From Rhexocercosporidium sp. MPI-PUGE-AT-0058 (Eukaryota > Ascomycota > Leotiomycetes > Helotiales), in contig JAGTJL010000024.1 of the NCBI GenBank assembly GCA_020746875.1, positions 1-64,000 on the forward strand: a stretch of 64,000 bases of DNA. The letters are read 5' to 3'. A program made the translations under genes and the position numbers. Of the stretch, positions 12,676 to 24,081 are shown piece after piece. How positions within the stretch are numbered: position 1 is the stretch's first letter; every line of letters begins with the position of its first letter. The notes beneath the pieces are model-generated. The model saw only the letters and a program-made list of their open reading frames with translations. It was not told the origin of the DNA and searched no databases.

Positions 12676-15600
12676 TTATAAAAGGTTTAATAAAGCCTTA
12701 ACCTTCCTTATTAATAGCACTCTTTTCTAATAATAAGTACTGCTTTTAAAAATTACTTATTTAACTTGAATTTGCTTTTAAGCACGTATAACGCTTTTTA
12801 CTTCCTTTTCTTAAGTAATCTGAATATCGTGCTACTTGCTTAATAACTACTTATTAAATATTAACAAGCCTTATCTATAATATAAAATCTACTTACTGCT
12901 TTATATAAAATCACAGCCCTCAACTTTCCTTATAAAGATATAAATATTACTTTTCTACCGTCCTAGGCCCGCTAAGTCGCCTAATGCGCTGCTGCAGAGG
13001 TTACTTCGCTCTTTATAATAATTATACTTATATTAATATTTGTATTTAAAAACCTCTTTTAATATATATATAATATAATTTAAGGATTAAAAAGTTATAA
13101 AGAAGATGATTAAGATATCGAGCGCAATAAGGGAGGCTTATTATAATAATAATAATAATAGTAATAGTAATAATATAATCTAGAAGATTATAAATACGTT
13201 AGCATAAAGTAAATAAACGCGATTTAATTATTTTAATAATAATTAATAAACTTTATAAATAGGCTCGATATTCAGGATATCGAGCGCGTAGGAGGAGAAG
13301 ACTTACGGTAGTAGTAATAATAATAGTAATAGTAGTAATAGTATAAAGAAGAAGAAGAAAAAGAAGAAGGGAAGGCTTTTATTAAGGGAATCAAAGCTTA
13401 TTTAATCTCGAGTATTAAAAGAAAAACAAATATAAATTAAAAAAATAAAAAAAAAGTTAAGAAAAGGAAAAAGAAATTTTATTATTAAATATTTTAAGAG
13501 ATTCTTAAAAAAAGATATCTTAAAGTATTTAATAGCGACTGAGTTTTATTAAAAATTAAACTTAAGTCTTAGAATAATTATTTTATATATTAATCTCTTA
13601 TATTATAAGGCTTTTATTATTTAACTAAATAGTCAGAAATATTAAAGAAGTATTACTTATTTTAATTTATATACTTTTAAAAATCCGGCTTCTTCTTAAG
13701 TAAAAGCTACGTAAAACCCTTTCTTTACTTAGCTCCTTCTTTAATAACCTCTCGCAGCTGCCTCGCTGCTCGAGCAATAACTTTAGCTTATACACGCCGA
13801 GTAGCTTACGTCCTCGGCCAGCGACGCTTTCGACGATTTAAAAAGAACTCTCTTATTATTTATTTTAAACGCGGCGTGCGATAATAATACGAGCTCGAAT
13901 AATGGCTCAATTATAATAGAAGCGGTATTTCTCTTTTAATTAAGTGTATTACGTAGTCGGATTCCGCTTCACGTAATCCATCTATAACTTACCAAATATC
14001 ACCGGCTTTTCCAAGTTAATCGGAGTCCAGATACGCTTCGTCGACCAGGCTAAACGTTACGTGAAAGCCTTACGGACGGGCGATAGCACGGCTCTGCGAA
14101 AAGAAGAGAAGATAAAAGCGACTTTACGCAAGCGGAATAAGTTCTAGAAACTTAAGTAATTAATTATAAAAGAAAAGTAATATAAGCTAATATTTAAATG
14201 TAAGCGCTAAATTAATATACGATCGGCGGCATCGATAAGCAATCGCGTAGCTTCGTAGGCTTACTCTTATAAAAGATAATATTTAGTATTATAATTTATA
14301 TAATAAATAAATATATATTAAATAAGAGATAAATCTATCTTTTCCTAAAAGCGGCCCGGTCCGTAAGTAAAAAAGCGAATTAAAATCTAAAGATCCGGGA
14401 AAGTCAGCGTATTTCTTACGCGAGGTTCTTAGCCGAGAAGAGCGCGAGGCTAACGGCTAAAATAATAAGATTAGCGGCCCTTAAGAGCCGTAAAAAAAGC
14501 CGTCTGCCGGTGAATAATATAGCGGAAGATCTTATATACTTAAGCGATACTTAATAAAAGGGTATTAAAAGCGCTAAGCGAGGGGAACGGAAGGAAGTAT
14601 TTTAGAATTTAAATAAGGATTTCGGTTAAAAGCGTAATAAGTATACCGCTTAAAGTAACTAAAGTATAAGCAAGAGAAGTTATAATAAAAGAAGTAATAA
14701 TAAAAGAAATTGGAATAAAAAAATAAATAAAAAAGAAATAAAGTAAAGTAAATATAATTAATAATAAAATAAAAAGAAAATGAAATTAAAAAGAGAAAAT
14801 ACGTACTTTTTTAATAGGAATTAAACGAATAATATAAACGTAAAAGGCGGTAAAAAGATCTTCGTCGACTAAATAAACGGCAAGGAAACCGCCATATTAA
14901 TATAAACGCTTATTTTAATTTTAGTTAATAAAATATATATAATTCGTAAGGAAGATATTTTAAAGCATTTAATTATATATAAATCATTCTGCCGCCGTAT
15001 TATTAGCTTCGCTTAAATAGCAAGCTATATATGCAAGTATATGAAAACTCGAAAATAAATAAATAAAGATCGGCGAGTAGACTCGATTAATAGAGGTCGA
15101 GACTAGCTTCGTATAACTAGCGAATAGCCGGACTTACTTATTATTAAGTATTTAATAAATAATTATATATCTTCCGATTTGTCGAAGTTTTTAAAAGCGA
15201 TAATAACCTTATTCGAAGCAAAGTTATAAGTTTTATTTAAAACTTAAGCTTTAATTTTCTTCCGAAGTATACGTTTCTTAATTAAATACCTTACGTAAAA
15301 AATTATTTTAAGCTTTTAAATTGCGTTTTTTAGATAAAAGAAGTTCAACGCTACGTAGAATTTCATAATTATTACTTTTTAACTTATTCTTTCGAAGGGT
15401 ATTATAAGAAGGCATAAGAATACGCTTATATAAGCCACGTCGAGTTACGATTAATATTATAATTTGCTTACGATTATCCCCGAGAACTTCGTGACTTTAA
15501 TAAAATCTTTTATATTTAGGAAAACTTTTATTATTATATAAAAGCGTTATATTTAAAGCTTTTTGTTTTAATTAACTAATTCTCTCGTCAGAAACGGTCC

Positions 15601-16538
15601 TTATAAAGCTAATTAAGAATCTGACTCTAATATATTTATATATAAATCTTTTAATAATAATTAAAAAAAGCTATCGAAGTCTGTCTTTTATTACAAAATA
15701 ATACTTAATAATACTTAATTAAGATAATTATCTCTCGAAAGCCTTCGGTAATATAATATTAAGTGATATTCCTTTCGGAGATAAAGCTCGCCGTTAAGGA
15801 AAAATATTAAAACGCAAAAGAAAAAAGAAGCGAAAGGCTTAAGAGGATATATCTTTAAGCCTCGGTAAAGCGGGAGGAGGAAGCGATAAGAAGAAGGCCT
15901 TTAGTAGTATTTCTTATATCCGGCTTAACGTCTCTTTCTCAGAGTATATATTCTTAGCTTTACGTCTTATCTTCCGTCTTCCGTCTTCTGTCGCATTGTA
16001 TCGTAGAACTAAAGGCAGTTAAAATATTCGATATATTTTATATATTATAAAACGGAGGACGTGAGAGAAAGCTCTCGCTTTAAAAAGCGAGAAGAAGCGA
16101 CGAAAAAAAAAGATAAAAGAAAGAAAAGATAAAAAGAGGAATAAGAAAAGAGACGAGAAGAAGACCGAAAAAAAGATAAGAAGAAAACCGAAAAGAAAAA
16201 CAAGAGGAAGACTAAAAAAAAAAATAAGAAAAAGACTAAGAGAAAAGATAAGAAAAGAATTAAAAAGAAAGACGAGAAGAGGACCGAGAGGAGAGATAAA
16301 AGAAGAATTAAAAAGAAAGACAAAAAGAGGGCTTCTAATAGCATCTCCTATATCTAGCTTAACGTCTTTCTCTTAGGGTATATATTCTTAGCTTTACGTC
16401 TTATTTTCCATCTTTCGTTTACTGTCGTACCGTATTACAAGATTAGATATAATTAAAATATTCGATATGTTTTATATATTACGAGACGGAAGACCTTTAA
16501 TAAGCTTTATTTTAATAACCGTTATAATACTAAGCTCA
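12676..16538. other. Interior between direct repeats, RIP-degraded, unidentified
   Basis: Contains a less AT-rich stretch (about 13730-14160) with partly open plus-strand reading. One short run, LRTGDSTALRKEEKIKA, lies near 14065-14115. No family was recognised. The purine-rich tract and its flanking duplication are listed separately. Small AAT/AAG microsatellites occur at 13141-13180 and 13305-13375. Confidence 0.4.
15900..16495. repeat. Tandem duplication flanking a purine-rich tract
   Basis: Two related blocks (15900-16050 and 16336-16495) share cttagctttacgtcttat and aaaatattcgatat, each followed by ttttatatatta. Between them, 16055-16335 is almost purely A and G on the plus strand (gaagaccgaaaaaaagataa and similar). 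The minus-strand open frame through it is a Phe/Leu-rich artefact of this composition. Confidence 0.8.
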
Positions 16539-16820
16539 TGTAAACTCGCTCGTAAGTGACGATCTTAGCTTAAGCGCCTAAGAATAATATAAGACTTATA
16601 AATATAATATATAATTATTTAATATATTGGATTATATAAAAATATTATACTTATACGTAAAAAAAGTCGAATTTAAGACGGAAATAGTAGGATAGGCAAA
16701 CTGGTGTCTTACCGAATAATGTCTTACCGGAAACCGCCTTAATCAGCAGCGCTTGGGCTAATCACAGCACCCGAGTTTTAGTGTTTTACCGAAATACTAC
16801 CGTTACATAAGAGGTAGGAG
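16539..16820. repeat. ~270-bp direct repeat, right copy (possible LTR)
   Basis: Partner of 12396-12675 and less altered by RIP (for example gtcttaccggaaaccgcctt and gctaatcacagcacccgag are intact). It possibly begins TGTAAACTCG at 16539. Confidence 0.65.
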
Positions 16821-18540
16821 AATATCGACGAATTCGACGCGTTATAAAAATTAATCTTTATTTTATAAGAAAAGTTAGTCTTTACGTCGTAAAGAAAAGA
16901 GTCGGGAACTTATTTAAAATACTAATTATGCGCCAATTTATTTTAAAAGAATTACTTTAATTTTATTAAAGCTAAAGTTTACTTAAATATAATGTTTAAA
17001 AAGGCAAATTTAAGCGGTAAGAACGATGCGATAAGTGTTAAAAAGTGTGAAAAGATTAATATAAGTGTAAAAAAACGCGTAAAGCCTCTTTAAGAGTGTT
17101 ATAAAAAAGAGTAATAAAGTTATTAAAAAGAAAAGGAAGGAAAAAGAGTAATAAAGTAAAAGATAATATTTAAAGGTGTTAAGCGAGACAATTGTTTGCT
17201 TTTAAAAGTAAGGTATAAGTCACTTAATACTTATTTATCTTTACTTAAATACATTTTCCTTTAAGTATTTAGAGTTTTAAAGTTATAATATTAATTCTTA
17301 CTTTTTTACTTGAGGTCAAGCATGAGTTTTTTAAAGAGGGGACGTATATAATAAGGTTAATTTTAGAAATTTATTTATTACGTGATTAGGCTGTCATTTA
17401 TTATATTTAAGATAGCCTTTAGGGTAATATCTTTTAAAGATAATAACGATTTTTATTATTATAACTTTTCCTTTTTATTTAAATTATACCTCTTCTCTTC
17501 TTTAATAAATTATACTTTTTAAATATATAATATCTTTAGTATTCGTTAAATAAGTATTTCCTACGTTTACCCTCCGGCACTTGCTTTATTACCCTTTTTT
17601 TATGTGCTTGGTGTTTTCCCCTCCATATTATTAAAAGACGCTTTAATTTAAAATATAAAGCTAATAATATTTCTTTTAGTTTTCTTATTTATAATTTATA
17701 ATTTCCGGTGTTTCCTTAAGGAATTAAGTTCGGCTGTTTAAGCTTTATTAATAAATTGCCGAGATAAGTTATCTTAATCTAAATTTAATTCTTATATTAT
17801 TATTAATTGTCAGGTCCTTCTAAAAGAAAAAAGAACGCTTAATTTAAAGAGCAGAAAATTATAAATTTCTGGTTTTGAAAAATAATCTTAATTGCGAATC
17901 GAGATACTTTTATATAAATCGTATAAAAACGAATCCGTACGATTTTCTTCTTATATAAGTTATTAATATAAAAGCTATAATAAATAAAGAACGAAGTACG
18001 GCGCAAAGCATTAGATAAGAAGCTTAATAACTTTAAAAGATTAGGATTTAAGGTAGAAAAGTATTTAATTTTTTTTAATTTTATATAAGAGAAAAGTCTT
18101 TTATACGAACCTTTAAAAGTTATATACTTAATTCCTTAAATAACGCCTTAGGCATTATTTCCTGGCTAGAATCGCCGCCTTATATTATATAGTTAATATC
18201 CGACGTAGCGTTTACTTTTTAAGAAGATTATAAAAGGATTTAATAAAAAGGATTACGAATTAAGGAAAGTAAATATAAGAATTAAAGAATTAGAAGAGCG
18301 ATTAGAGTAATTAAAGCTAAGGAAAAGAAGGAAAGTCTAAATTAACTTAAATTCTAAGTTTGCGATAATACGTGTTATTTAGGCGGCTTAAATTACGACT
18401 AGAGATCGTCAAATTACATTAATAAAACCAGAATTAGAAGGAGATTCTGACTTCATAATATCTTATATTAAAGGTTAACGTAGAATAGAATTATTAAGTA
18501 TTGAATAAAGAGTGTTAATATTACGCGAGGTAGGCGGAAG
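16821..18540 (+). other. RIP-degraded DNA with a possible Pogo/Fot1 transposase C-terminal relic
   Basis: After masking RIP-type stops, about 18220-18480 reads on the plus strand as a charged helix, then a KxRKK-type basic patch, then an N-x-K-F-A segment. That order resembles the C-terminus of Fot1/Pogo-like transposases. Nothing diagnostic of the DDE core was seen upstream, so the assignment is tentative. The rest holds no recognisable gene. Confidence 0.3.
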
Positions 18541-18575
18541 GGGGGGCTCGACGTTATTCTTATTTAATTACTAAT

Positions 18576-18806
18576 CTATAAATTAAGTACATCGACGGCA
18601 CACTCAAGGTCGAGTTTAAGCTGCGTACCACGTCTAAATCTAAGCTTATAGCCGGACCGGATGACCTGCTTCTCTTGCTCGTCCAGCACTAGGCCCGTAA
18701 TGAATTCGTCTTCCCTACCAAATACGACCGTCACGATATCGCCATAATAATGCTGTTCCAAGCCTACACAGGCGGTCGACCGCGGCCTCCCATCCCATGG
18801 GGTCGA
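18576..18806 (-). other. Short open frame downstream of the C2H2-ULD gene, possible alternative last exon
   Basis: An open minus-strand frame with normal GC and no in-frame ATG reads LEQHYYGDIVTVVFGREDEF and onward to a stop at 18576. It could be joined to the upstream gene by a 50-nt intron (GTAGCC...GTGTAG, about 18814-18765), which keeps the frame. That would replace the Pro/Gly-rich tail with about 62 residues. No clear branch-point motif is present. I do not recognise the peptide. Confidence 0.35.
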
Positions 18807-20986
18807 TGGCTACTTCGTCGTCGCTCTGGGCCATGCGGGTTGAAGTGGTGGCCAGGTGGTGGACCTCCTGGGTGAGGTTTGGGCTCAGGCATGGGCCACA
18901 TGTGCATCGTGACAGCCCAATCTGGCTCAATCATAGTTTCCCAAACTTGAGGAAGAATAATCTCTCCATTAGGACCGATCAGATCGTAATGACCTTGCTG
19001 GATATGTGGCCCAATGATATCAACATGCAAGAATGCCTGCTTGATAAGCTCTTCCATCCCCTAAACCCAGTTAGTATAGAAACAGAAGGATAGTGAGATT
19101 ACTTACAGCCCAGGTCTCGCACAGGTGGAACGGGAAGCTGAACTTTCTTCCCACTGCGTCTTTGAACCGAATCGGCTTTTTCTTAGCCTTGGCCGCCTCC
19201 TCCTCTACCTCCTTCTTAGCCTTCGCTGCCTCTTCTTTCAACCTGGCGGCCTCGACAGCAGCCTCTTCCTTGAGTCTAGCGAGCTCAGCAGCCTTCTCCA
19301 CCGCTTTCTTCTTCTCATCTTCAGCGGCCTTCCTTTCGTGTTCATCTTCCGAATTGTACGATAGATCGTCCTCCATCTCTCTATCTTCAGCAGATTCATC
19401 CTCGTCTGGTTCCGCTTTAGGCAAAGCGAAAAGAGCCAACTGCTCCATATGGCGACCAAGATGCTTCCGCAATTTCGAAAGACCTCCATATTGTGACTTT
19501 GCGAAGCTCTTCTCCCAATCGTCGCATAGGGGACAATCAGTGGCCGTTGGTCGGTTGACGGGCTCCTCACATTGTGCCACAATATCTGGTAGCTCTTCTT
19601 TCGGAGCAATTTTTGTATGTTTTGATAGAAGATGATTTCTCAGTGCAGAGGATGATTGGAACGGTGGGCGTTTGCAGGATTGGCAGGCCCACTCCCTTCT
19701 ATGTTTCTGAATTTCGTGTAGGAACCAGTCGTGTTGACTTGAGAATAGGTCCGAGTTGCAGTCTGCGAAGGTGCAGACATACGGCTTGACGTCTCGAAAT
19801 ACATGTCGCCTATTGCATGATTAGCCTCGTGATGAACGTGGATCAGGACTGGAATATAACACAAAGAGACTTCACGCACTTCCACACCGTGCGGTCCCTG
19901 CAATTTTGCTCAGTGAAGCAATACGGGCACATGAATGGTTTGCCGTATTCAAACGGAACACCTTCGAAAGCCATTTCAGGGGGCTTGGGGACCGTCAACC
20001 TCGTGGATTCTCCACCTTCATACATGGTAGGCTCGTATGAAGTTTGCGATCTCGCTGTCTGGTCTGCCACGGTTATGTCTACTGTTTCCATAGCCTCCTG
20101 AGCAGTGTTTACCATTCTCGTTGCAATGGTTGAAGGCAGGGTACGAGTAGCAGTCGGAGCAACAGTATGTCCATCTCTCGTCGCCTGTTCCGCTAAGCCT
20201 TCGTTCCGGGTCTGAATCTTGCGGTTATGTTCTTCTCTGTACGTCAGATACTTCCTGCGTAGGGTGATAGCTTCCCCTAGTCTTTTGAGTAGCCATGGCT
20301 TGCTGTACTTGGCATGGCCATGCTTTGCTGTGACATGTCCTATGTCCCAGGAAGACGGGATGTTGTATCTTGCTGCGGCTTTGGCATAATCGTCCCGGGC
20401 CGGCGATGATCGGATAGCCACTGACAGTTTGAATAAGCTTGAGACTGATTGCTTAGAGCTTGTCAAGAGCTCCTTCAAATCACAGGTCTCGTGAGATTGT
20501 TGCTGCGAAGGGTCGCTTTTTGGGACGATTTTCTTGAGCGTGCCATCAGATTGGACTTCAAACCGGGCTTTTGGCGGATCTCCCACTGTCCACCACTCGT
20601 TAGGTTGCTCCAGACGGAGAATATGTTGCACTAGCTCTCATTAATACAAGTCGAGTCGTTGATGTGTGAGACTGACCTTCGATCAATGAATCATGGAGTG
20701 TCCTCAACAAGCCCAACACTTGCTCCTTGATGTGCACAGCATCCTGAAGACGAAAATCTAAAGAGCTTTGGAGTTGTGGCCTGTGCAAAGCAGCAATACT
20801 TGTCGCCCATGCTTTGAAATGCAAGTATGGATCCCGAAGCCAGCCCTCTACTTCCTCGTAAGTCAACCCCATTTCCCCCAGTTCTTCTTCACCCATATTC
20901 TGAGATATGGTTTGCAGACTCGCGAAGAGCTTCATCAGAGCTAAGCTCTCACCGAATATCGAGGAGGGTCTAGGCGGTATCTCCAT
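18764..20986 (-). CDS. C2H2 zinc-finger protein with C-terminal ubiquitin-like domain (ULD)
   Basis: Four exons on the minus strand: 20986-20677, 20630-19880, 19809-19107 and 19060-18764. The introns are 46, 70 and 46 nt, all GT...AG and frame-consistent, giving 686 residues from ATG at 20986. Residues 1-330 are a helical leader. About 333-470 is a degenerate C2H2 array (CPYC, then VCTFADC, CQSC...HLLSKH and CPLC...HLGRHMEQLALFALP), as in the fungal acuF-like C2H2 family. About 508-564 is an E/K/A-rich coiled coil. Residues 565-645 match the fungal ULD domain (RFKDAVGRKFSFPFHLCETW ... EPDWAVTMHMWPM). A Pro/Gly/His-rich tail follows. It is divergent from the DUF7580 gene. Its role is unknown; zinc fingers suggest nucleic-acid or protein binding, and the ULD suggests protein interaction. 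The frame appears intact. Confidence 0.87.
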
Positions 20987-21440
20987 GGCTGCTCGTAAGT
21001 GGTGATCCTTGAACCGCCAGTCTCAGGACTCTGGAGACAGGTGATAAGACCCCGCCTTGTGTATTTCTTCCAGGCAAGGTCGCAACTTGGTCATCTGTTT
21101 CCTTTGTCGTCGAAGTGTGCTGTTACTGTCCGTAGTTTTCGTTTCAAAGAAGCAAGAATGCAACTGCGGCTGAGATTACCCGGAGTCAGATCTTCATGCA
21201 GCACTTCACACGTGATGTAGAACCTCCCCAATCATAACTCGCCACATTCATCCCCACCCCGCTTTGAGAGGGCATCGCATTGCATGATTAAGCGCTGGCA
21301 AGTGAGGCTGAGATAACGCACGCGTGCAAAACTTCACACGGCATCATGAAAAGCAGTATTGAATTGTTGTAACATGTCTGAGGAGTCATGAAACGCGTAC
21401 GATTCATAGCTCCGAGTCACATTCTCTTCAAGTCTGCATT
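20987..21440. promoter_or_regulatory. Shared intergenic region of two divergent genes
   Basis: 454 bp separate the two start codons, so both promoters must lie here. Normal GC and no RIP signature. No specific binding site or TATA box could be assigned with confidence. Confidence 0.5.
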
Positions 21441-23334
21441 ATGAGTGGCTTCGAAGTAGTTGGCGTAGTACTCGGTGGATTTCCCCTTCTCGTCGGGGCT
21501 GCAAAGAAATGGATGGAAGGCGTGGAGGCTCTGGTGGAGTGGAAAAGGTTCCGTCCAAGGTTCATCTCATTCCTGGGCGCAATCGATGTCGAGAATACCA
21601 TTTTCAGGAACACCCTTCTGAATGTGATGATCACGGCGACAGCTTCGATGTCGATGGATGTCGACTACCTGGAGTGGAAGAATCCTGATCTAGGCAAGGC
21701 TTTGGAGAACCCTGATGTTGCCAAAGCTCTCGTAGTCCACCTTGGAGACAGTTACTATGGGTTCATCCGCACCATTACCACAATCCAATGTGCAATTGAC
21801 GGATTGCATGAGTTACTCACGGCTGAGGACGGGAACGTATGCAGTTTCCTGTGAACACCCTCGCCATGCGGACACTTGCTAACTTAAACAGGCCGATTGG
21901 GCAGACCCCAAGATATCACAATGGCAGTACAGATTGAAATCGTTTCAATTATCTTTCTCATCCGAGGGAGAAGAACTCAAGGGCATCCTCGAGGAGGAGA
22001 ACAAGCGGCTCCAAAGACTACTTGCATCGAACGCACAAGTGACATTTGTCAGGGCATCTGCGTCCTCTGCCAAGAGTGCCTGGGCAAGATTGTTCCGGAT
22101 AGTGAGAGATCAATCACTGAGCCTGCATGCTGCATTGCAGAAGGTTTGGACCTGTGACTGCCGAGCTCCCCACAGATTTCATCTCCAGCTGGACACGACA
22201 TACACTGAGACCAAGACGCCTTCATTCGGCATGGTAGTGGAGCTCGAAGTCGAAACTGAGCCCTTGCAAGGTAGACGGCAGAGAGTCCTACTACAGAACA
22301 GCCTGGTGATAGGAACTCAACAGGAGAAAAGGAAAGAAAGACCAGGCAACTTTCCAACGAGTTCCTCAGCCAGCTCTCTCGCTGGCGATGTTTCAAAATT
22401 AACTTGCGACCTCAAGTCTGCTCAACTTCTGTCTTCTCAGAAACCCAAGAAGCTACAGAAGAAAGCCCGGTTTGCCGTCACACATTCCCCAGGACTTTTA
22501 CCTCCTCCCTCTCAATCAAGAACACCGAGTCCGAGCCCAAGCTTGAGCCCAAGTCTAGCTTCTCTAGACCAAGGAACGGAAGGAAAACGTCTGCACAACT
22601 TATGTACCGAGCTTCGTTCAACATCCGTCGTTGGGTTCTGTGCTGGTTTCATGGTCGGGAACGAAGGGCAACGCCATTACCTCACGATCGAGACGAGACA
22701 GGAGTTGAACATTCTCCTCCCAAGAACAGTCTCGTTGGAGGACCTACTGCTGAAAAACGGCGGACTGGAGTTTCGCCGTGAAAAGAGGTACCAAGTCGCA
22801 AGCATTCTTGCTTCCTGTTTGCTGCAGCTCTGTACGACTCCATGGATTCCCAAACTTGAAAAGAAAAATATCATCTTTCCTCGCAATGGTCTTGATGTTG
22901 CCACAGATCGGCCATGCGTCTTGCAGGGATTCAAAAAGGCAGCACCAAAGTTACCAAACACTTCGACAATCGCACAACAGGGAGGAGCGAGCCAAAACAC
23001 TGGTACAGACTCCGAAAAAGTCAAAGGAGCACTCGTCAGTCTCGGGATACTGCTTCTTGAGCTTTGTTATGGAGAGACGATCGAACAACAGCCATTCCAT
23101 CAGAGATATCTCAGACGAGATGGCAGAGTTGGAAGATTGACAGACTTAAAGGCTGCACTAGAATGGGTACAAGACGTGACTAACGAAGAGCCTAACTTGG
23201 AGAATGTGATTATGTGTTGCTTAAACTACAGCTTTCCTCAAAAGGCCGATTGGAACGACGTGGAATTTAGGCAAGCAGTGTATGATAATGTCATCAAGCC
23301 GGTGGAAGATCTGGCACGGGCTTGGACTCTATGA
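21441..23334 (+). CDS. DUF7580 domain protein
   Basis: Two exons, 21441-21836 and 21892-23334, joined across a 55-nt intron (GTATGC...AACAG, with GCTAAC as a good branch point), giving 612 residues. The N-terminus MSGFEVVGVVLGGFPLLVGA is the hydrophobic start typical of fungal DUF7580 and related HeLo-like proteins. Residues about 1-250 are helical. A Pro/Ser-rich linker lies near 320-350 (SRTPSPSPSLSPS). The C-terminal DUF7580 region (about 360-605) includes LEFRREKRYQVASILASCLL, a W-x-P-x-L motif, SLGILLLELCYGE (recalling the helix F region of kinase-like folds) and FRQAVYDNVIKPVEDL. Such proteins are common in variable parts of ascomycete genomes; some analysts link them to incompatibility-type signalling, which is inference here. 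The frame is intact. Confidence 0.86.
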
Positions 23335-23627
23335 GTAAACGTCGAAGACGTAGGCCACTAAGGGTCGCGAGCCAGTCTCACTGGAGGATATTACTATAAT
23401 TGAGGAACACTTTGATCGGAATATCTTATCGATCGTGGTATCTAACCTAAAATCACTTCCTTTGAGGAACAATTTCACTAGGCTTCCTTCCCCGAATTAC
23501 AGGCTTCACAACACATTCTCTAGACATCGGCGACTCAGTAATTCCATAGTAGACGACTAGAAAGATGGCAATCCAAGAAGTTTGGAAACGCGATCAAGTA
23601 ATAAATTGAATCTGGAGCTCTCCTATC
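23335..23627. other. Intergenic DNA downstream of the DUF7580 gene
   Basis: Normal-GC sequence without an open frame or recognisable motif. It presumably contains the 3' UTR of the upstream gene. Confidence 0.5.
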
Positions 23628-23714
23628 CATTGGACCAACGTCAAGGTACAGACATTTTTTGGTCCTGGGTTCCAGAAGTACTTCATTGTGAATGAGACTG
23701 GCGAATGGCGATAA
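23628..23714 (+). pseudogene. Stray fragment of an OrsD-type zinc-finger gene
   Basis: In one frame this reads HWTNVKVQTFFGPGFQKYFI and ends at TAA (23712). The same segment occurs at 24459-24534 (HWTKVKVQTFFGYIYQRYFI). It is therefore a second, truncated copy of the same coding segment, about 0.83 kb upstream and in direct orientation, pointing to a local duplication before decay. Confidence 0.75.
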
Positions 23715-24081
23715 TCTTTATAAAGGTATATAATGGCAAGACAATGGAGATTGTATTTAGCATATATCAGAAGAGATATACACTCTGGGAGGTTGAACAA
23801 TTTATTTCTGTCTTCCTGTTCAATAGATGCTAGGGCTAGGTAACGTCTCTTCTTCGGTTATACAAGTCTCTAGAATTAAATAAATATAAACTGCTCATTT
23901 GGATCAGAAACCATAAGCAAAAGGCAAGAAAACTGAGACGTAGCCATATCCTCTGCTTAGAACTGGAAATTCTCAGCGGCATAATGCAAAGATACTATAA
24001 GTAAGATTACTTTAAAGAGTTTCACTATTGATGCTTCTCTAAATAAGAGTGGAATATACTAGAAATAGCTCACAGAGTTAA
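23715..24081. other. Intergenic DNA between two gene fragments
   Basis: Moderately AT-rich with no open frame and no motif recognised. It probably contains further decayed sequence of the same duplicated gene. Confidence 0.4.

Noticed and set aside
16045..16344. 99-codon Phe/Leu/Ser-rich minus-strand ORF with membrane-like composition
   Set aside because: Complement of a purine-rich low-complexity tract.
19093..19635. 180-codon plus-strand ORF
   Set aside because: Exact antisense of the coiled-coil and zinc-finger exon of the minus-strand gene; Ser/Ala/Leu composition is the complement of E/K/A codons.
22049..23024. Minus-strand ORFs opposite the DUF7580 gene
   Set aside because: Antisense shadows of a well-supported spliced gene.
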